A stretch of 64,000 bases of DNA from NCBI GenBank assembly GCA_029929735.1, contig JAKELP010000033.1, positions 3,038,001 through 3,102,000 of the forward strand. Direction: 5' to 3'. Within the stretch, counting starts at the first letter, position 1. Each line of letters starts with the position of its first letter. A model generated the notes under the pieces. The model had not been told where the DNA came from. It saw nothing but the letters and a program-made list of their open reading frames with translations, and searched no databases. Shown piece after piece: positions 24,634 through 37,270 of the stretch. The position numbers and the translations under genes were made by a program. This stretch comes from Mimosa pudica. Lineage: Eukaryota; Streptophyta; Magnoliopsida; Fabales; Fabaceae.

Positions 24634-24700
24634 GGCCGTGGCTGGTTTCGAACCCGCGTGCAACTGGTTCTGAGTGCATACCTCTGCCACTCCGCCGAAG
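24634..24700 (-). other. tRNA-like pol III promoter boxes in the decayed copia leader
   Basis: On the minus strand GTGGCAGAGG (24690-24681) resembles an A box and GGGTTCGAAACC (24655-24644) a B box, about 25 bp apart. No full cloverleaf is visible, so this is a tRNA-derived fragment rather than a tRNA gene. Confidence 0.45.
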
Positions 24701-27700
24701 TGTCTTTATTTTGTGTTCTTTACCGCGTAATTATTGATATACCTAAAGGTTTTGATCTAAGAAGGAGCATTTCAACTCCAATTGAGACACGGTTTGTTTC
24801 TAAAAAAAATCCCTAAATTTGATATTTATAAATAGAAATATAATTTGCATATTTCTAACATGTTTTGGATTTTCATAAATATTTTGGTGCTATTTTTTGT
24901 GATTTTTATTAGTTTAAAAATCCTAAATATTTATGATTTTTCACAAATATTTTATTTGAGTCAAATATGAACTTAGAGAGTTCTAAAAAACATCATTCAA
25001 AAGAATTTCACTCTTTTGGATTATATTTATGCAGAGTAACTTAATCCGAAGTATGATTTACATAGTGGTAGATCAGAAAAGGAATAAGTATTGAGATATT
25101 GTTTCTCAATGATCCAAAACCAATTGTTTAGAGCAATGTGAGCCTCTAAATAATTAATGAAGAAGGGAATTTTGATTAGAGTATGAGACTCTAATATATG
25201 ACCAAGAAGGGTAGATCCTTTAGAGGATCGAAAGAGAGGTATATATAATTCATAGTAAAGTTCATTTAAACTTGAAATGAAACAAAAGGTGTAAAATGAG
25301 AGATGATGATGCACTAGAGGAGGAATCTTGAATAACCAATATCCTAAATTGTAGGATAGTGATTCGGATAACCTTTAAAAGGTTAAAATGAAGGATCAAA
25401 TACTAAAGAGATAATATTAGATCAAATTGAGTGAAAATCTTCAAAGAGAGATATTCAAGTTTGAATTCCGGATCTTGGTGAGATTTAAGAAAAGAATACA
25501 CCTAGAATGTGATTTCAAAGTCCATGTTAGGATAAAGAGAATCCTAAACCCAATCCAACTCAACTTAAGTTGAAACAATGAAAGACATGAAGAGGTAAAT
25601 GTCAAATACTCTGAGTGAGTGGGAGCAAATGGATAAATGCTCCATCTAAGTAGAAGTTCTTAGAAAGAAAGTCTTCTAAGAATTTCATAAACGAAGTCTA
25701 TGTGGGAGCTCTTGGAAAATGTGTTTTCTAAGAGTGTTATATGCTCTACCTAAGTGGGAGCTCTTAGAAATAAGTTTTCTAGGAGTTTCATACACTAAAT
25801 CTAAGTGAGAGCCAATGTCAAATACTCTATCTAAGTGGGAGCTAATGACATTGCTCTATCTAAGTGAGAGCTTTCAGAAAGTCAGTCTTCTGAGAGACCT
25901 AATTTGAGCATATTCTAGACAGTACTTGTTTAAAATTCTTGATAGATAATAGTATTGTTATTGGAATTCGTGTGATGAGAGTCTTTAAACGCATTCTCCC
26001 GATCATGAACCCAATTGTGCTATTATTATATAGTTAAGAATCATACAAGTACATGACATTGTATACTTCAATGTGCTACAAATAGATTAGTTCTTGGTTC
26101 AAATCAAATTGTGAATATCCAAATGAGGAGTGGGATGATTTGAAATAATTCAGCCGAGAAGGGCTGCCAAGAACAACAACGAACTGTAAATTTAAAAGGG
26201 GACAACGTGATATCTGGTATTGAGAGGTCTCATATGAATGGGTAGATGCTGTCATATCATTGACTGAGTGTCATGACAAAGTTGAAGTTGAGAAGTTATC
26301 TCAACTTAACTTATTATGAGATGATTTGAGACCTACATGACTACCTGGAAAGGGAAACAATTAGTACCGATTATCCTATAGAGTGCAAATAGGATAGAAA
26401 TCCAACAACATAGTCATGTCAAATGTGTTAATGAAAATGTTTTGTAGAATTTCCATTACACAAGTTGAAAAATGTTGTCAATTAAGTTTGACACATAACT
26501 TGAGGTTTAACACCTTAATGAGACAACATCTACACAAGATAACTAACAGTACAAGGAAATTTAACGTAGTTGATTGTATGTTGTCAAAGAGCAATGAGTG
26601 AAAAATTGTTCATATCGATGCTACTCCATTTAGAGCACATGAAAGTCAAGCAAAGTCAAAGAAAGCTTTGTTACTTTGATAATATATCAAAGTATGTGGT
26701 GCTTAATCATTGATGTCTTGAGGTATTTAACCTCTTATGGCTAGCTTATAAGTAGAGAAAAGACATTCTCTACACTCTAAACCTAAATGAGATAAGGTAA
26801 GAGATTGTTTGCAACGGAATGGAAGGACTAGCCTAATGTCGTTGGTTACCAAAATTAAAGCAAGAGACTTAATATTGGTACTAACGTGAGGATTAAGGTA
26901 AAAGGCTTTAGAGCCTATAAGTCCAATGTTTTTCATTGAAAAACAACCTTAATTCTCCATTATATGATTTAAGCATCATTTTTATGAGTTCTAAATGAAC
27001 TATCTTGATATTCATGACAAAATCAACAATTGTGATGTGTTTTTCCTTGAGATTTTTTAGGTTTTTGATATTGTTGGTAATCTTTGCGTGTGTGTTTGTT
27101 TTACCACTGTAATTCAAGTGTTGACTTGATTACATGCCATTCTTGACAAGGGCATGGTAATCGAATTGTCTTTTTCCAGAAATGATATGTTCATTACCCA
27201 ATAGGGAGGTGTCCCAAAGTGGAATTGCCTTGTAGGTAAAACAATAAGAAAAGTTTTTTCAGTACGGGATCTATGATTGTGAGATTATTGCAATTCTTCC
27301 AAATGATACCTATGGTTCAATGAATGTGAGGGCATGACATAGTGCTAAAAATGAGCTTTGTTGATGATTACTCACGTAATTATCATTACTTTATTTCACA
27401 CGTATTTAAAGCTCAAACGCTTTAGACGATAAGTGGATAAAGTTGCAAATAAAGTGCATATAGAATTTTAGAATTCTAAGCATTAAGAAAGGTTTTTTCA
27501 TGACCTGTTTTGAGGAGCACTATGAGAAAAGGGATATTTATTCATTTAAATGATCCCTCCTACTCTATCACTAGATGGAGTTGCCCATATGCATAGTAAA
27601 ATGCATTAAACATGGTTAAGTATAAAGTGTTTTAAGCTAACCCACCAAAAGTGAGTGGGAGAGTGGTACCAAGTCCACCTTTGGTGGATTAGTACACATA

Positions 27701-29985
27701 TTTGATAGATCAAGTATGATTTTCTCTTTAAGAGAGATGCAAACATTATACTTAACCATGTAACTTCAATGTGGTTAGTTCCAAAACCACATGCAATGTG
27801 TATTTTCAACGCAAGTCAAATTATAAGTTTCTGTGGCCGTAAGCCATAAGGGTCAGTTACAAGATCTCATGATCATTGTAAGTGGGAGCTTATAATGGTT
27901 ACATTTTCATAAGTAGAAATGAAAATGGATTTGTGTTTGAAAAGAAACATAATGAACCATATTTATTGTGGATGAGTTTTTTCAAATAATGGAGAAGCTC
28001 ATCACATGGTATTTCACTATATCTCTTTAAGGGACTTAGTGACAAGGTGATACAAACTTATAGTCTTCCATTTCCCATGTAAGTTGGAGCTTTAGAGAGC
28101 TTAACTTTGAACAACGTTCTTAGTTGCTTTAGAGGAGGATAACATAAGTGTTTTGTACAAGATGTCTTATTCCTAAGAAGGAATGGAAGAAAGCAATATG
28201 AAATGACATTGATTCTTTGAGAAATAATCAAGTCAGGATTTGAGATCCAAAGTTACAGCTTAAGAAAAATCCATTTTTTTGTCGCAAGAGAGTTACAATA
28301 TGGAAATTCTTGAGTCAATCCAATGTGAATTAATGTGATTCCATGGATCCTTCAAGGACTTCAAAAGTGAATTTGAGTCTTGACAAATATCCCTAAACTG
28401 ATAAAACTTAGTGTAAAATGGAAAAAGGTTTCCAAGCAAATGTTGTTGGTAGTTTAATGCACACAGTGGTGTATAAAATAACAAATATCTATTATGGTAG
28501 AACTATGTAAGTGAATACTAGTTCAACCATTGTGAGAGACATTTTATGACTCCACAAAAATGATTATAGATACTTTTAAGGGCATGTGATTGTGTACATT
28601 CAAAGTACTTATTATGGTAGTACGTATGAATGTATGGTTAAAGGTGTTTAGAAGAACATCTTGGATTTGAAATGAGATTTCAAACCTAGTGTTAATGCAT
28701 TGTGCAAACACTACGACCATTAGTTAAATAGAAGACCCTAAGTATTATAGCATGAATAAAATATGAGGATAAATATGTGAGAAGTTGTAGCAAATAAGGT
28801 TGTTGTTAAACAACATGTTCCTATGCAAAGTCCCCTACTTAAGCCTAAGGCCAAAGATGTACATGTGTGACATGTTAAGTCTTCTGGCATGCATAGGACT
28901 TGAAGTAAGAGATACTTCATTATGGCTTTACATGTGTATGTGATAGTATATAATGTCTAGTACGTCGTACAGGTTGGTGAGGTCGCTTTCTCACACAAGC
29001 GATCGCCTTTGACACTCAGTGAGAGTGTGCAAAGATGAGACAAAGTGTTCACCGGCAGTATTGATCATACTGATATGGTAGAGAAGAAACACAATCTTTA
29101 TGTCGCCTCGACTTAAAAGTGCAGTAAAGTTGAGATGAGATCCGTGATTAGACATATGGATCGACTTATGGATACCCACATCCGTATTACCTGTAGCCAG
29201 ATAACAAGTTCTTCAAAATCGACGTCTTACATAGTGAGAAGAGTTGAAGAATTTGGGTTTAGATACTGTGTGTGTCTATACTTAAGTCTGTATGATGTTA
29301 ATGATGAAATTAAATCGACGTATGCTCTTATAGAAGAAGAGTAACACCATAGCATGTGATTCATACCACATGTGCTTAAGTTACCGCAAAGAGGAAGCTA
29401 GTGAATGGATCCCTGTTTCACTGCTGTGTGAGTCCTAGAAAGTTTCAATACTTTCTTGATGTCCTTTGACTTTGACAATTTCGTGGAAATATGATTTGAT
29501 GTCTGCTACTTTAGCGTATATGCTATATGGTCATGAAAATTACGATCTAAATGCTTTATGCTATGAAAGCAGTTAATTCATATTGAAGTGATGTTTAGGC
29601 GAAAGGAAGATTTACTTGTGATACACACCTATGCTAGTGTCTGAGGTCGACCCATTATGATGTTAGTGTGCTAAAATCATAAGTGTGGACGCTAAGCATA
29701 TGAAAAAGGCAATCTGAGTTTTATCTAGATTCAAAAGGGATTAGATTAGCCATGAGAAAAGTGTATATGTGTAAATCTAGGATATCTGAGGCATTATGAC
29801 AGAATGATCGTGCTGCACTGCAAGGTAGTTTTGTTCTGGTCTCAATAAATGAGATTTCTAGTTCAAGACACCTAAAAGAAGACGTTACGCCCACGCGGTT
29901 ACGGCAGAGCACTTAGTATGAAAGAAGGATAGTAGAGAAAGAGATTTGACCCTTAACATTTAACCCACTAAGTGTGAGTGGGAGA

Positions 29986-30368
29986 TGTAGGAAAATAGGG
30001 TCCACCCTTAGTGGGTTATGACCATACCCAATTGGAATTGGGACCATTATGTAAATATGGAAAATATGGTTTGAAATGAGTAATTTTCCCCACAGATTTA
30101 AAGTTAAATCAATGTGTCTTTTCACATGGGGATATGACTTTTCCATTGATTCATTATAAATACATGAGGCCTATTGGAAAAGTCAAGTCACTACAAATCA
30201 TAACATTTGTTTTTATGTGTAGAAAAACAAATTCCTTTATCTCATTCTCTCTATTCCTCCCTCATGTGCATCTGCTGTATATCGTAGTCAGATTCCAATT
30301 GGTGATCCGACTTCGTGTGGGTACCCGGTCAAGTTAATCGGCATCCAGGTACGCCCGAAATCCCTACA
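29986..30368 (+). repeat. LTR of the decayed copia element
   Basis: It starts TGTAGGAAAATAGGG and ends CGAAATCCCTACA, so it has 6-bp inverted ends TGTAGG/CCTACA. It is preceded by a polypurine tract and followed by GGATCCGAGCCCAG, which resembles the copia primer-binding site GGTATCAGAGC. It spans 383 bp. Confidence 0.7.
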
Positions 30369-30439
30369 GGATCCGAGCCCAGTATGATTGTTTTTGTCAA
30401 TGAAGCCCAGTATGTTCTTTTTTTGTGACATAGAATCGC

Positions 30440-30600
30440 AATATGATTGACTATGGGGCTAATGGAGGATGGGGCGGCTTACGTGGTAGTAGGATTTCTT
30501 TTTGGACTGATGCATGGCAGTATGATGAAATCCCCACTGTTGATAAAATAAAAGAATTATACCCACATTTTTTAAAAAATCAAGAAAGCAGTATTACTAC
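30440..30600 (+). pseudogene. LINE reverse-transcriptase C-terminal scrap
   Basis: The frame reads GGRGGLRGSRISFWTDAW-like residues followed by DEIPTVDKIKELYPHF, the connection region before the zinc domain in plant L1 ORF2. It is short and has stops on both sides. Confidence 0.5.
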
Positions 30601-30993
30601 ATTGCTCTAAGAAAGAAATAGATGAAAAATTATCTAATATATATTAATTGTTTAAGGAGTTTTTTCCTTTGCCAAAATTAGGGAGTTAACTTACAAAAAA
30701 TTTTCTTACCCTTCCCATCCCTCCAAATCCACACAGACGAATTAATGACAAGTTGGAAAGCCTCTTGTGAATATAACGTATTTTTATGCACATATCGAAG
30801 CAGTCACCATTTGGTGGTCTTTATTGCTAGAATCTGGCACCTCCTGGAACTAGAAGTGGGTTGCTGGATTTTCTGAATATGTTGAAGTACTTCTATGATT
30901 TTCAAATTTTAATATTATGTGGGCTAGTTTTTCCAATTTATTATGGTGTTTCTGTCATGTACATGTACAATGATGCCCAAACTTTCTTTAGTA

Positions 30994-31235
30994 CTACCTC
31001 CGGTCCTAAATGTAAGACCTAGATAACTTTTTTTTGGAAAGATTAAGGTTGCGAAATAGGTTATTAAATCATGACATATTTGATATCTTTTTAGATTATC
31101 CATTAGCTTATAGGTAAAATAAATTAGTCTAATAGAAAAAATTAGGTAAATTAATTTATAATTAACTTATTTTTTTGCTTTTTTTAGGATTTTTCAAAAA
31201 AGTCATCTAGGTCCTATATTTAGGACCGGAGGGAG
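30994..31235 (+). mobile_element. Stowaway-like MITE, copy 4
   Basis: Ends are CTACCTCCGGTCCTAAATG and TATATTTAGGACCGGAGGGAG with TA on both sides. It is the same family as copies 1-3, with a GGTCC variant in the terminal repeat shared with copy 5. Confidence 0.88.
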
Positions 31236-31237
31236 TA

Positions 31238-32050
31238 TTAATTTTACCAATCAGCAAACATTGTTTTTGGTGATTGATTGATTGAAGCTGTAGTTTTCTT
31301 CATAGAAATCAATTTGTTTGAGAAATCACTGTTTTTCCCTTCTTGATCGAATTGATATTCCAACTGGCTTTCTAGGTTCGAAATGTTTGGTGGTCCATAT
31401 TGCCCCTCAGTAATGCACTGCAGATGCTACATTTATGGGTCTTGCGATGTATTTGTGCTAGGTCCTTGAGAAACATTAAACGTAGTCATCTGAAGAAGTT
31501 TTTATTTTTATTTTTTTTTTCTGCTATAGAGGCTCTAAATTGTGTTTTTTGCTGGATAATTTACAACAAAACATGTATATGTAGAAATTCTACTAATCTC
31601 AAAGTATAATAATAGTGAAATCTAAGAATTAAAAATTATAAATGCCTCGCGACACGCTAGTTGATCTGTAGAAAGAATCCATCTATATATATAAGAGAAA
31701 AATAGAGGAATTTTCTGACTGGTAGATAATCAATCACATTGATCATGACATGTTTTTTTGGGTTGCCTTCTCAATCAGAAACCTTCTGTTTATAAACGGA
31801 TAGGTGATTAGATATGTCTCTATACTAATTAATAATAATACTACATCATAATTCACCTAAATCAAACCTTAGGCATCTAAAGTGCAGGCCACATATGGAA
31901 ATAATTATATCCCAATTTAATTAACAATATAGTTACCAATATTAACAATTTTTTTGTGCTCACTTCACGTTACGCTTTTCTTTCTAAATTTATCATTTAA
32001 AAGTTATAGTTTTGTTCTTATGCGTATCATTAAATTTACACTCACACAAA
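31238..32050. other. gene-free interval
   Basis: AT-rich DNA ending in a CA microsatellite at 32046-32068. No gene or element was recognised. Confidence 0.5.
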
Positions 32051-32084
32051 CACACACACACACACACACTATTTTGAATGAAAT

Positions 32085-32870
32085 GGATTTTATTTATCAA
32101 CCAGCATGAAGGTCATGCACCCATTAGGCCATTATTACATACACTCAGGGAGGCCGCCTAGCGGCTTACATTAAATGGGAAATAATGGCAAAACCGTGGA
32201 GAGAGTTGAGAACTAAGGCCCTCGGGTTGTGAACTGTATAAGCTTGATTAGAAAAGATTCTAGCATTTCTAGATTGCCATATCTGCCAACAACTAATAAA
32301 GAATCCAACCTTCCATGACTCATGAAGCCCTCTGTCATGCAAGTTAGCAGTATAAGCCACATGGTAAGATCCGAGCCTAGGAAAGCCTGGTTTTTATCTG
32401 GGGGTAGGATCTCCTTCCATAGACTCCTTGCTAGGAGGCAGTGTTTAAACACATGCTCAAAGTCTTCCGTACGTGCTGCTGCCACAGAGAGTACATTCTT
32501 GATTTTGAGACAAATGTCGCCGAAAGTGTTAAGAATTGGTCAAGAGCCACTTCTTGAACAATAATAGCCAGCTAAACGTTTTGACTCCCTTAGCCATGGG
32601 GAGTTGCCACAATTTAGTCCAAGTGTTGCTGGGTTCCATTTTATGTATGTGGAGATTTACCTCTTGCAATAGCTTTCCAATCCCTTTCCAAAGAGCTGAG
32701 GAATTATTTGGAAATTTAGGGCTCTCTTCAGTGCTATACTTCCCTCTTAGAATACGAACCCACAGCGTGTTGGCATTAGATTGTAGCTGAAAAATGAGCT
32801 TGGCCATAAAAGACTTGTTCTCTAAGATTCAAGTTTTTAACAGACCAACTCCTCCATGGGCTATCGATCG
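32085..32870 (-). pseudogene. L1 LINE ORF2 C-terminal fragment
   Basis: On the minus strand, broken frames read LWVRILRGKYSTEESP, then WTKLWQLPMAKGVKTFSWLL (zf-RVT domain), then FEHVFKHCLLARSLWKEI and SCWQIWQSRNARIF, as in the C-terminal half of plant L1 ORF2. The frame changes several times, so it is a dead fragment. It lies head-to-head with the longer LINE at 33275. Confidence 0.8.
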
Positions 32871-32969
32871 GTTGACACACCCACACATTGATATTATGAT
32901 TTCATATTATTGAATTGAATGGCTTAAACGCCATATGCCATATCGTGATTTTAAAAATGTTGTCATAAA

Positions 32970-33155
32970 GCTTGGGGGGGGGGGCGTAGCTTGATGGTTT
33001 GAAGTGGATCCCAAGGTGTGGATCCCGCCATTTAGCCCAAAGGTGTCAAGTTCGAACCCCGGGAAGCCAGTCACCCCGTTTACGGGAATCCCGGCTGGCG
33101 ACTCCGGATTAGTCTGCACCCGAAGGGTGTGGGACACCGGGGGAAGCAATTCAAA
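32970..33155 (+). mobile_element. tRNA-derived SINE with 17-bp target duplication
   Basis: A G-rich start is followed by an A-box-like GTAGCTTGATGG and a B box AAGTTCGAACCCCG (about 33048), an unrelated body, and an A-rich 3' end. The direct repeat AAAAATGTTGTCATAAA occurs at 32953-32969 and 33156-33172, defining the insertion. Confidence 0.9.
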
Positions 33156-33274
33156 AAAAATGTTGTCATAAAAAAGGGAGTGACAAGTTGTTAAATGTTG
33201 AGAATACCCAGACCTGAAGGTTAACAACAATAACATAAGAATCAAATATATAACGTACGTGTAAAAGCTTTATA

Positions 33275-36200
33275 TAACATACGTGTAAAAATATAAAAGT
33301 TGATGAGGAAGTGTTGTGTACAAGTCAGCATGTGGATTCAATGGATGAAGTTATGGATGGCCCTCAAGGCCAAAATGACTCCATGTTATCTCAATGATTT
33401 GTCTCTTCTGGAATTGCAGGGGAGTTGGAGGGTGCTCTTTCCCGGGTCTCATTAGGGAATTAAAATTTAAATATAAATTTGATATTTTATTTCTTTTTGA
33501 AACACGTTCGAGTGGTGTAAAAGCAAAGAAAATTGGTACAAAGTTGGGCTTTCAAAATAATTTTATTGTGGACTCAGTGGGCTTCAGTGGAGGTATTTGG
33601 GCTTTATGGGATGATTCTGAATGGGCTGCTACAGTGGTGGAAGCTGGTGACCAATGCATCCACATTCAGGTTTCATCTAATGGTTCCTCCATTTTTGTGA
33701 CTGGTGTTTATGCGAGTCCCAATTACTTGAAAAGGCGTGATTTATGGAGGAAATTAGAAGAAATAAAAAGTTCTGTGGTGGGTCCGTGGTGCATAGGTGG
33801 GGATTTTAACAGTATCCTTTTTGAGAATGAACGCCGATCGAGAGTTAGACAATCTTCGTCAGTGGATAATGATTTCTGCGCATGGTATGAGGATTCAGGC
33901 CTCTCACATCTTCATACGGCAGGATCGTTTTTTACGTGGAGAAGGGAAGGTTGTGAAAGCAAGCTAGACCGGGTGTTGATAAATAATGACTTCTTGGATG
34001 GTTTTCCGAATGCAGTGACTAAGGTTCTTTCTAATCTCAAATCTGATCATAATCCTTTATTGTTGTGTTCTGATTTTCCTGTTGAAAGACCTAGACAAGA
34101 AATCCCATTCAGGTTTGTGGCGTCATGGATTTTGCATGAAAATTTTAATCAATTCATGGATGATGTGTGGTCTAATGCTTCTAGTTGGTTTGACAATCTT
34201 CATTGCTTTACTGAGAAAGTCAAAATTTGGAGAGTAGAGGTATATGGGCACTTAGGAAGAAGGAAAGGGAGAATTCTTAAAAGATTGGAAGGTATTAGTA
34301 AATCCTCCCAATTTTATCCTCTTTCTTCTGAGTTGTTATTGTTGTAGAAGGAGCTTTGGAAGGAGTTGGAAGAAATTATTCTTCACGAAGATATATTATG
34401 GGCTCAGAAAGCTCGATGCGAGTGGTTTACATTGGGGGACAACAATACTCGTTACTTTCATAGGCGAGCGAGTGCACGACGAAAATCTAAATCCATAGCA
34501 GCCATAAAGAATGATAATGGGGATTGGGCTTATGATGAAGATGAGATTAAGTCGATTGCGGTTAATTTCTATAAGTATCTTTTTACTGAGGAGAATGGTG
34601 ATTATAATTCTATCCATACTGATATATCTTATCCTACCTTATCTTCTGACCAGCTTTCAGGCTTGAATAATAGCATTAAGCAAGAGGAGATCGACCAAGC
34701 TTTTATGAGTATGGGGGCTTTAAAAGCTCCAGGACCAGACAGTTTGAATGCACTCTTCTTTCAATCCCAATGGGGGAAAGTGGGCCAGGTGTCCTCTAAT
34801 TTCATTCAGCATTTATTTGCGAATCCTCAGGCTGTTCAGGAAATTAATCAAACTTTCTTAGTGCTGATTCCGAAGATTGCCCAGCCAGAGAGCATAAAAG
34901 ATTTTAGGCCTATCAGTTTATGTAACGTTATGTATAAAGCGGTTACAAAGATTGTGGCTAATCGGTTAAAATCATTACTTGATCATATTATTTCACCTAA
35001 CCAATGTAGCTTCATTCCAGGCAGATTGAGCTCAGACAATATCATCATAGCTCAAGAGGTTATACATTCTATGTGCAATATGAAGGGGAAAAAGGGATTT
35101 ATGGCTATTAAGATTGATCTTGAAAAAGCCTATGATCGTCTTAGTTGGTCTTTTGTGATAGATTGCTTGAAGGAGTTGAGGTTACCAGACTGGCTTTTAA
35201 GGATAGTTGAAGCTTGTATTTCTTCCTCTTCTATGCAGCTGCTGTGGAATGGGAGTAAATCTGATGTTTTCAATCCTTCTAGAGGAATTCGCCAGGGAGA
35301 CCCTCTTTCTCCCTACTTATTTGTTTTATGTGTGGAAAAACTTGCTCATCTTATTCAACGGCAGGTTGATTTAGGCAGATGGCGACCTATTAGATTGACG
35401 AAAAATGGCCCTCCGCTATCTCACCTTTTCTTTGCCGATGATCTTATCCTTTTTGCGGAGACAAGAGTAGATCAGGTGGAGGTGATTAATGAGTGTCTTA
35501 GCATTTTTGTGATGTTTCCGGGCAAAAGGTCAGTATGAGCAAATCTAGAGTTTTCTTTTCCCATAATGTTAATCATAATATTAAATCTCAATTAAGTGAG
35601 TTTTTGGGATTTAGTATGGCGGCGAATTTGGGAAAATATCTCGGTGTTCCACTTCATCATGAAAGGGTGAGAAATGAACACTATCAGTTTGTGGTTGATA
35701 AGGTTAAACAGAGATTAGCTAATTGGAGAGGAAACTCTCTCTCGTTGGCTGGAAGGAATACTTTGATAAAATCTGTGGCTATGGCAATCCCGAATTATGT
35801 AATGCAAACTTCTCTGTTACCTATAAGTTGCTGTGATATGATTGATCAAAGTGCTAGGAACTTTCTTTGGGATGAGGTTTGCCATCCGAAAGACAGGGGT
35901 GGCCTGGGGCTAAGACAATCTTATTTGCAAAATAAGGCCTTTATGATGAAGATTGGATGGGGACTTACTATTAACCGAGAGGCATTATGGTCTCGTGTTA
36001 TTAGAAGTAAGTATAGGTGTGGGAATGATCTTATCCCACGTATTGATCTCACGAAAAATGGATCACGAGTATGGAGTGGTATTAAGAAAACTTGGAAGGA
36101 TGTTAGTGATGGAATGGAAGTTGTCAATAGGCAAGGAGAGGATTGTGTTAAGTGGAAGCATGAGAGGAGTGGAGTTTTCTCAGTTAAATCGGCTTATCAA

Positions 36201-37270
36201 TTTCTTCTTGGAAGCCCCTCGTCAAGTAGCCGAGACTGGAGTAGGATATGGAAAATTCACGCCCCTTCAAGATGTAAGACCCATTTATGGCTCCTTAAAC
36301 ATGAGAGACTCTTAACAAACCAGAATTTATTACAAAGACATATCCATGTTAATGGCAAATGTGGGTCGTGCCCTCTTCTGGATGAATCTTGTTTGCATAT
36401 GTCTAGAAATTGCCCTATGGCTAAGGAGATTTGGGTGGGCCTTAGAGTGACTGATAGTGATCATTTTTTCTGGGAAAGCGAATGGGATATCTGGTTGAGG
36501 AGTAATATCAATTATTCAAGGTTTACAGGTTTTGGGAATTGGAATGTTATCTTTGCTATTTCTTGTTGGATCATTTGGAGGAGGAGGAACGAATTGGTTC
36601 ATCAGAATGCTCGTACTCCGGTGCATGAGATTTTATCAGAAATAAAGGGAATTAGTCGTTGCATGTCTTGTATTATTAGCAGAGAGGGGAGATTGATATG
36701 TGGGGGGCAGAGTAGTGGTAGCTCTTCAGATGCAGAGAATACTTCTTTTCGAATCTTTGTTGATGGAGCATACTCTAATTTGTCTCATGCGACTGGTTGT
36801 GGAGGGGTGATTAGGAGTGCAGAAAATGATATTGTTGAAGCCTTTTCCTGTCAATTAAATAATTCTGCAGCACTTAATGCAGAGATATGGGGATGTATCT
36901 GGGGCCTTCGCAGAGCTTGGGATTTGGGACTAAGAGATATTAAATTATTTTGTGATTCCAATGAGGTCATATCCTTAGTTAATTCTTCAGAGATCGATAT
37001 TCATGAGGACAAGGAGGCAATATTAATTTTGAGATCACTTCTTAATTGTGAATGGGAAGTTTCTCTCTTGTGGGTGCATCGTGAGGGGAACTTGGAAGCA
37101 GATTTTTTTGCTCGACGTGCTTTAGGAGCAGCTTCATCATTCAACATCTTTTCTAGACACGATGCGGAGCGTCTTTTGGGCATTACAGGAGTTACTTAGT
37201 CCTTTTTTTTATATTGTCTTTTTTATGTTTTGATTATCGTTTTTGATTTCCTAGTTTATCAAAAAAAAAA
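33275..37270 (+). mobile_element. L1-type LINE, 5'-truncated in ORF1, ORF2 nearly intact
   Basis: This contains a short piece of ORF1 C-terminus ending at 33393-33397, the complete ORF2 region, and an A-run at 37260-37270. A likely target duplication AAAAGCTTTATA is seen at 33263-33274 and 37267-37278 (overlapping the A tail). The ORF1 stop overlaps the ORF2 start as ATGA. Confidence 0.9.
33394..37199 (+). pseudogene. LINE ORF2 protein: endonuclease, reverse transcriptase, zinc domain, RNase H
   Basis: The domains in order are an AP-type endonuclease (FWNCRGVG at the start, GGDFNSI, and SDHNPLLL near 34039), RT (FRPISLCNVMYK, IKIDLEKAYDRLSW, GIRQGDPLSPYLFV, and FADDLILFAE near 35431), a zf-RVT region (around 36240-36420) and an RNase H (FVDGAYS, AEIWG, CDSNE, and HREGNLEADFFAR). 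Only two lesions are seen. One is an in-frame TAG at 34345-34347, probably from CAG. The other is a one-base frame change in a T run near 35502-35507, after which the frame continues as SGQKVSMSKSR. It is therefore a recently inactivated copy. Confidence 0.93.

Larger units (their letters stand above)
23950..30368 (+). mobile_element. heavily decayed Ty1/copia element
   Basis: No ORF survives, but ordered remnants can be read. There is an integrase stretch MSFVDDYSRNY at 27351-27383, an RT N-terminal stretch (EWKKA, then DIDSLRNNQV) around 28183-28235, and then a polypurine tract (GTGAGTGGGAGA, 29974-29985) followed by an LTR. The order matches copia pol. The left part (about 23950-24300) looks like a leader, but no 5' LTR matching 29986-30368 was found, so the left border is a guess. 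Stops and frameshifts are very frequent, so it is old or non-autonomous. Confidence 0.6.
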
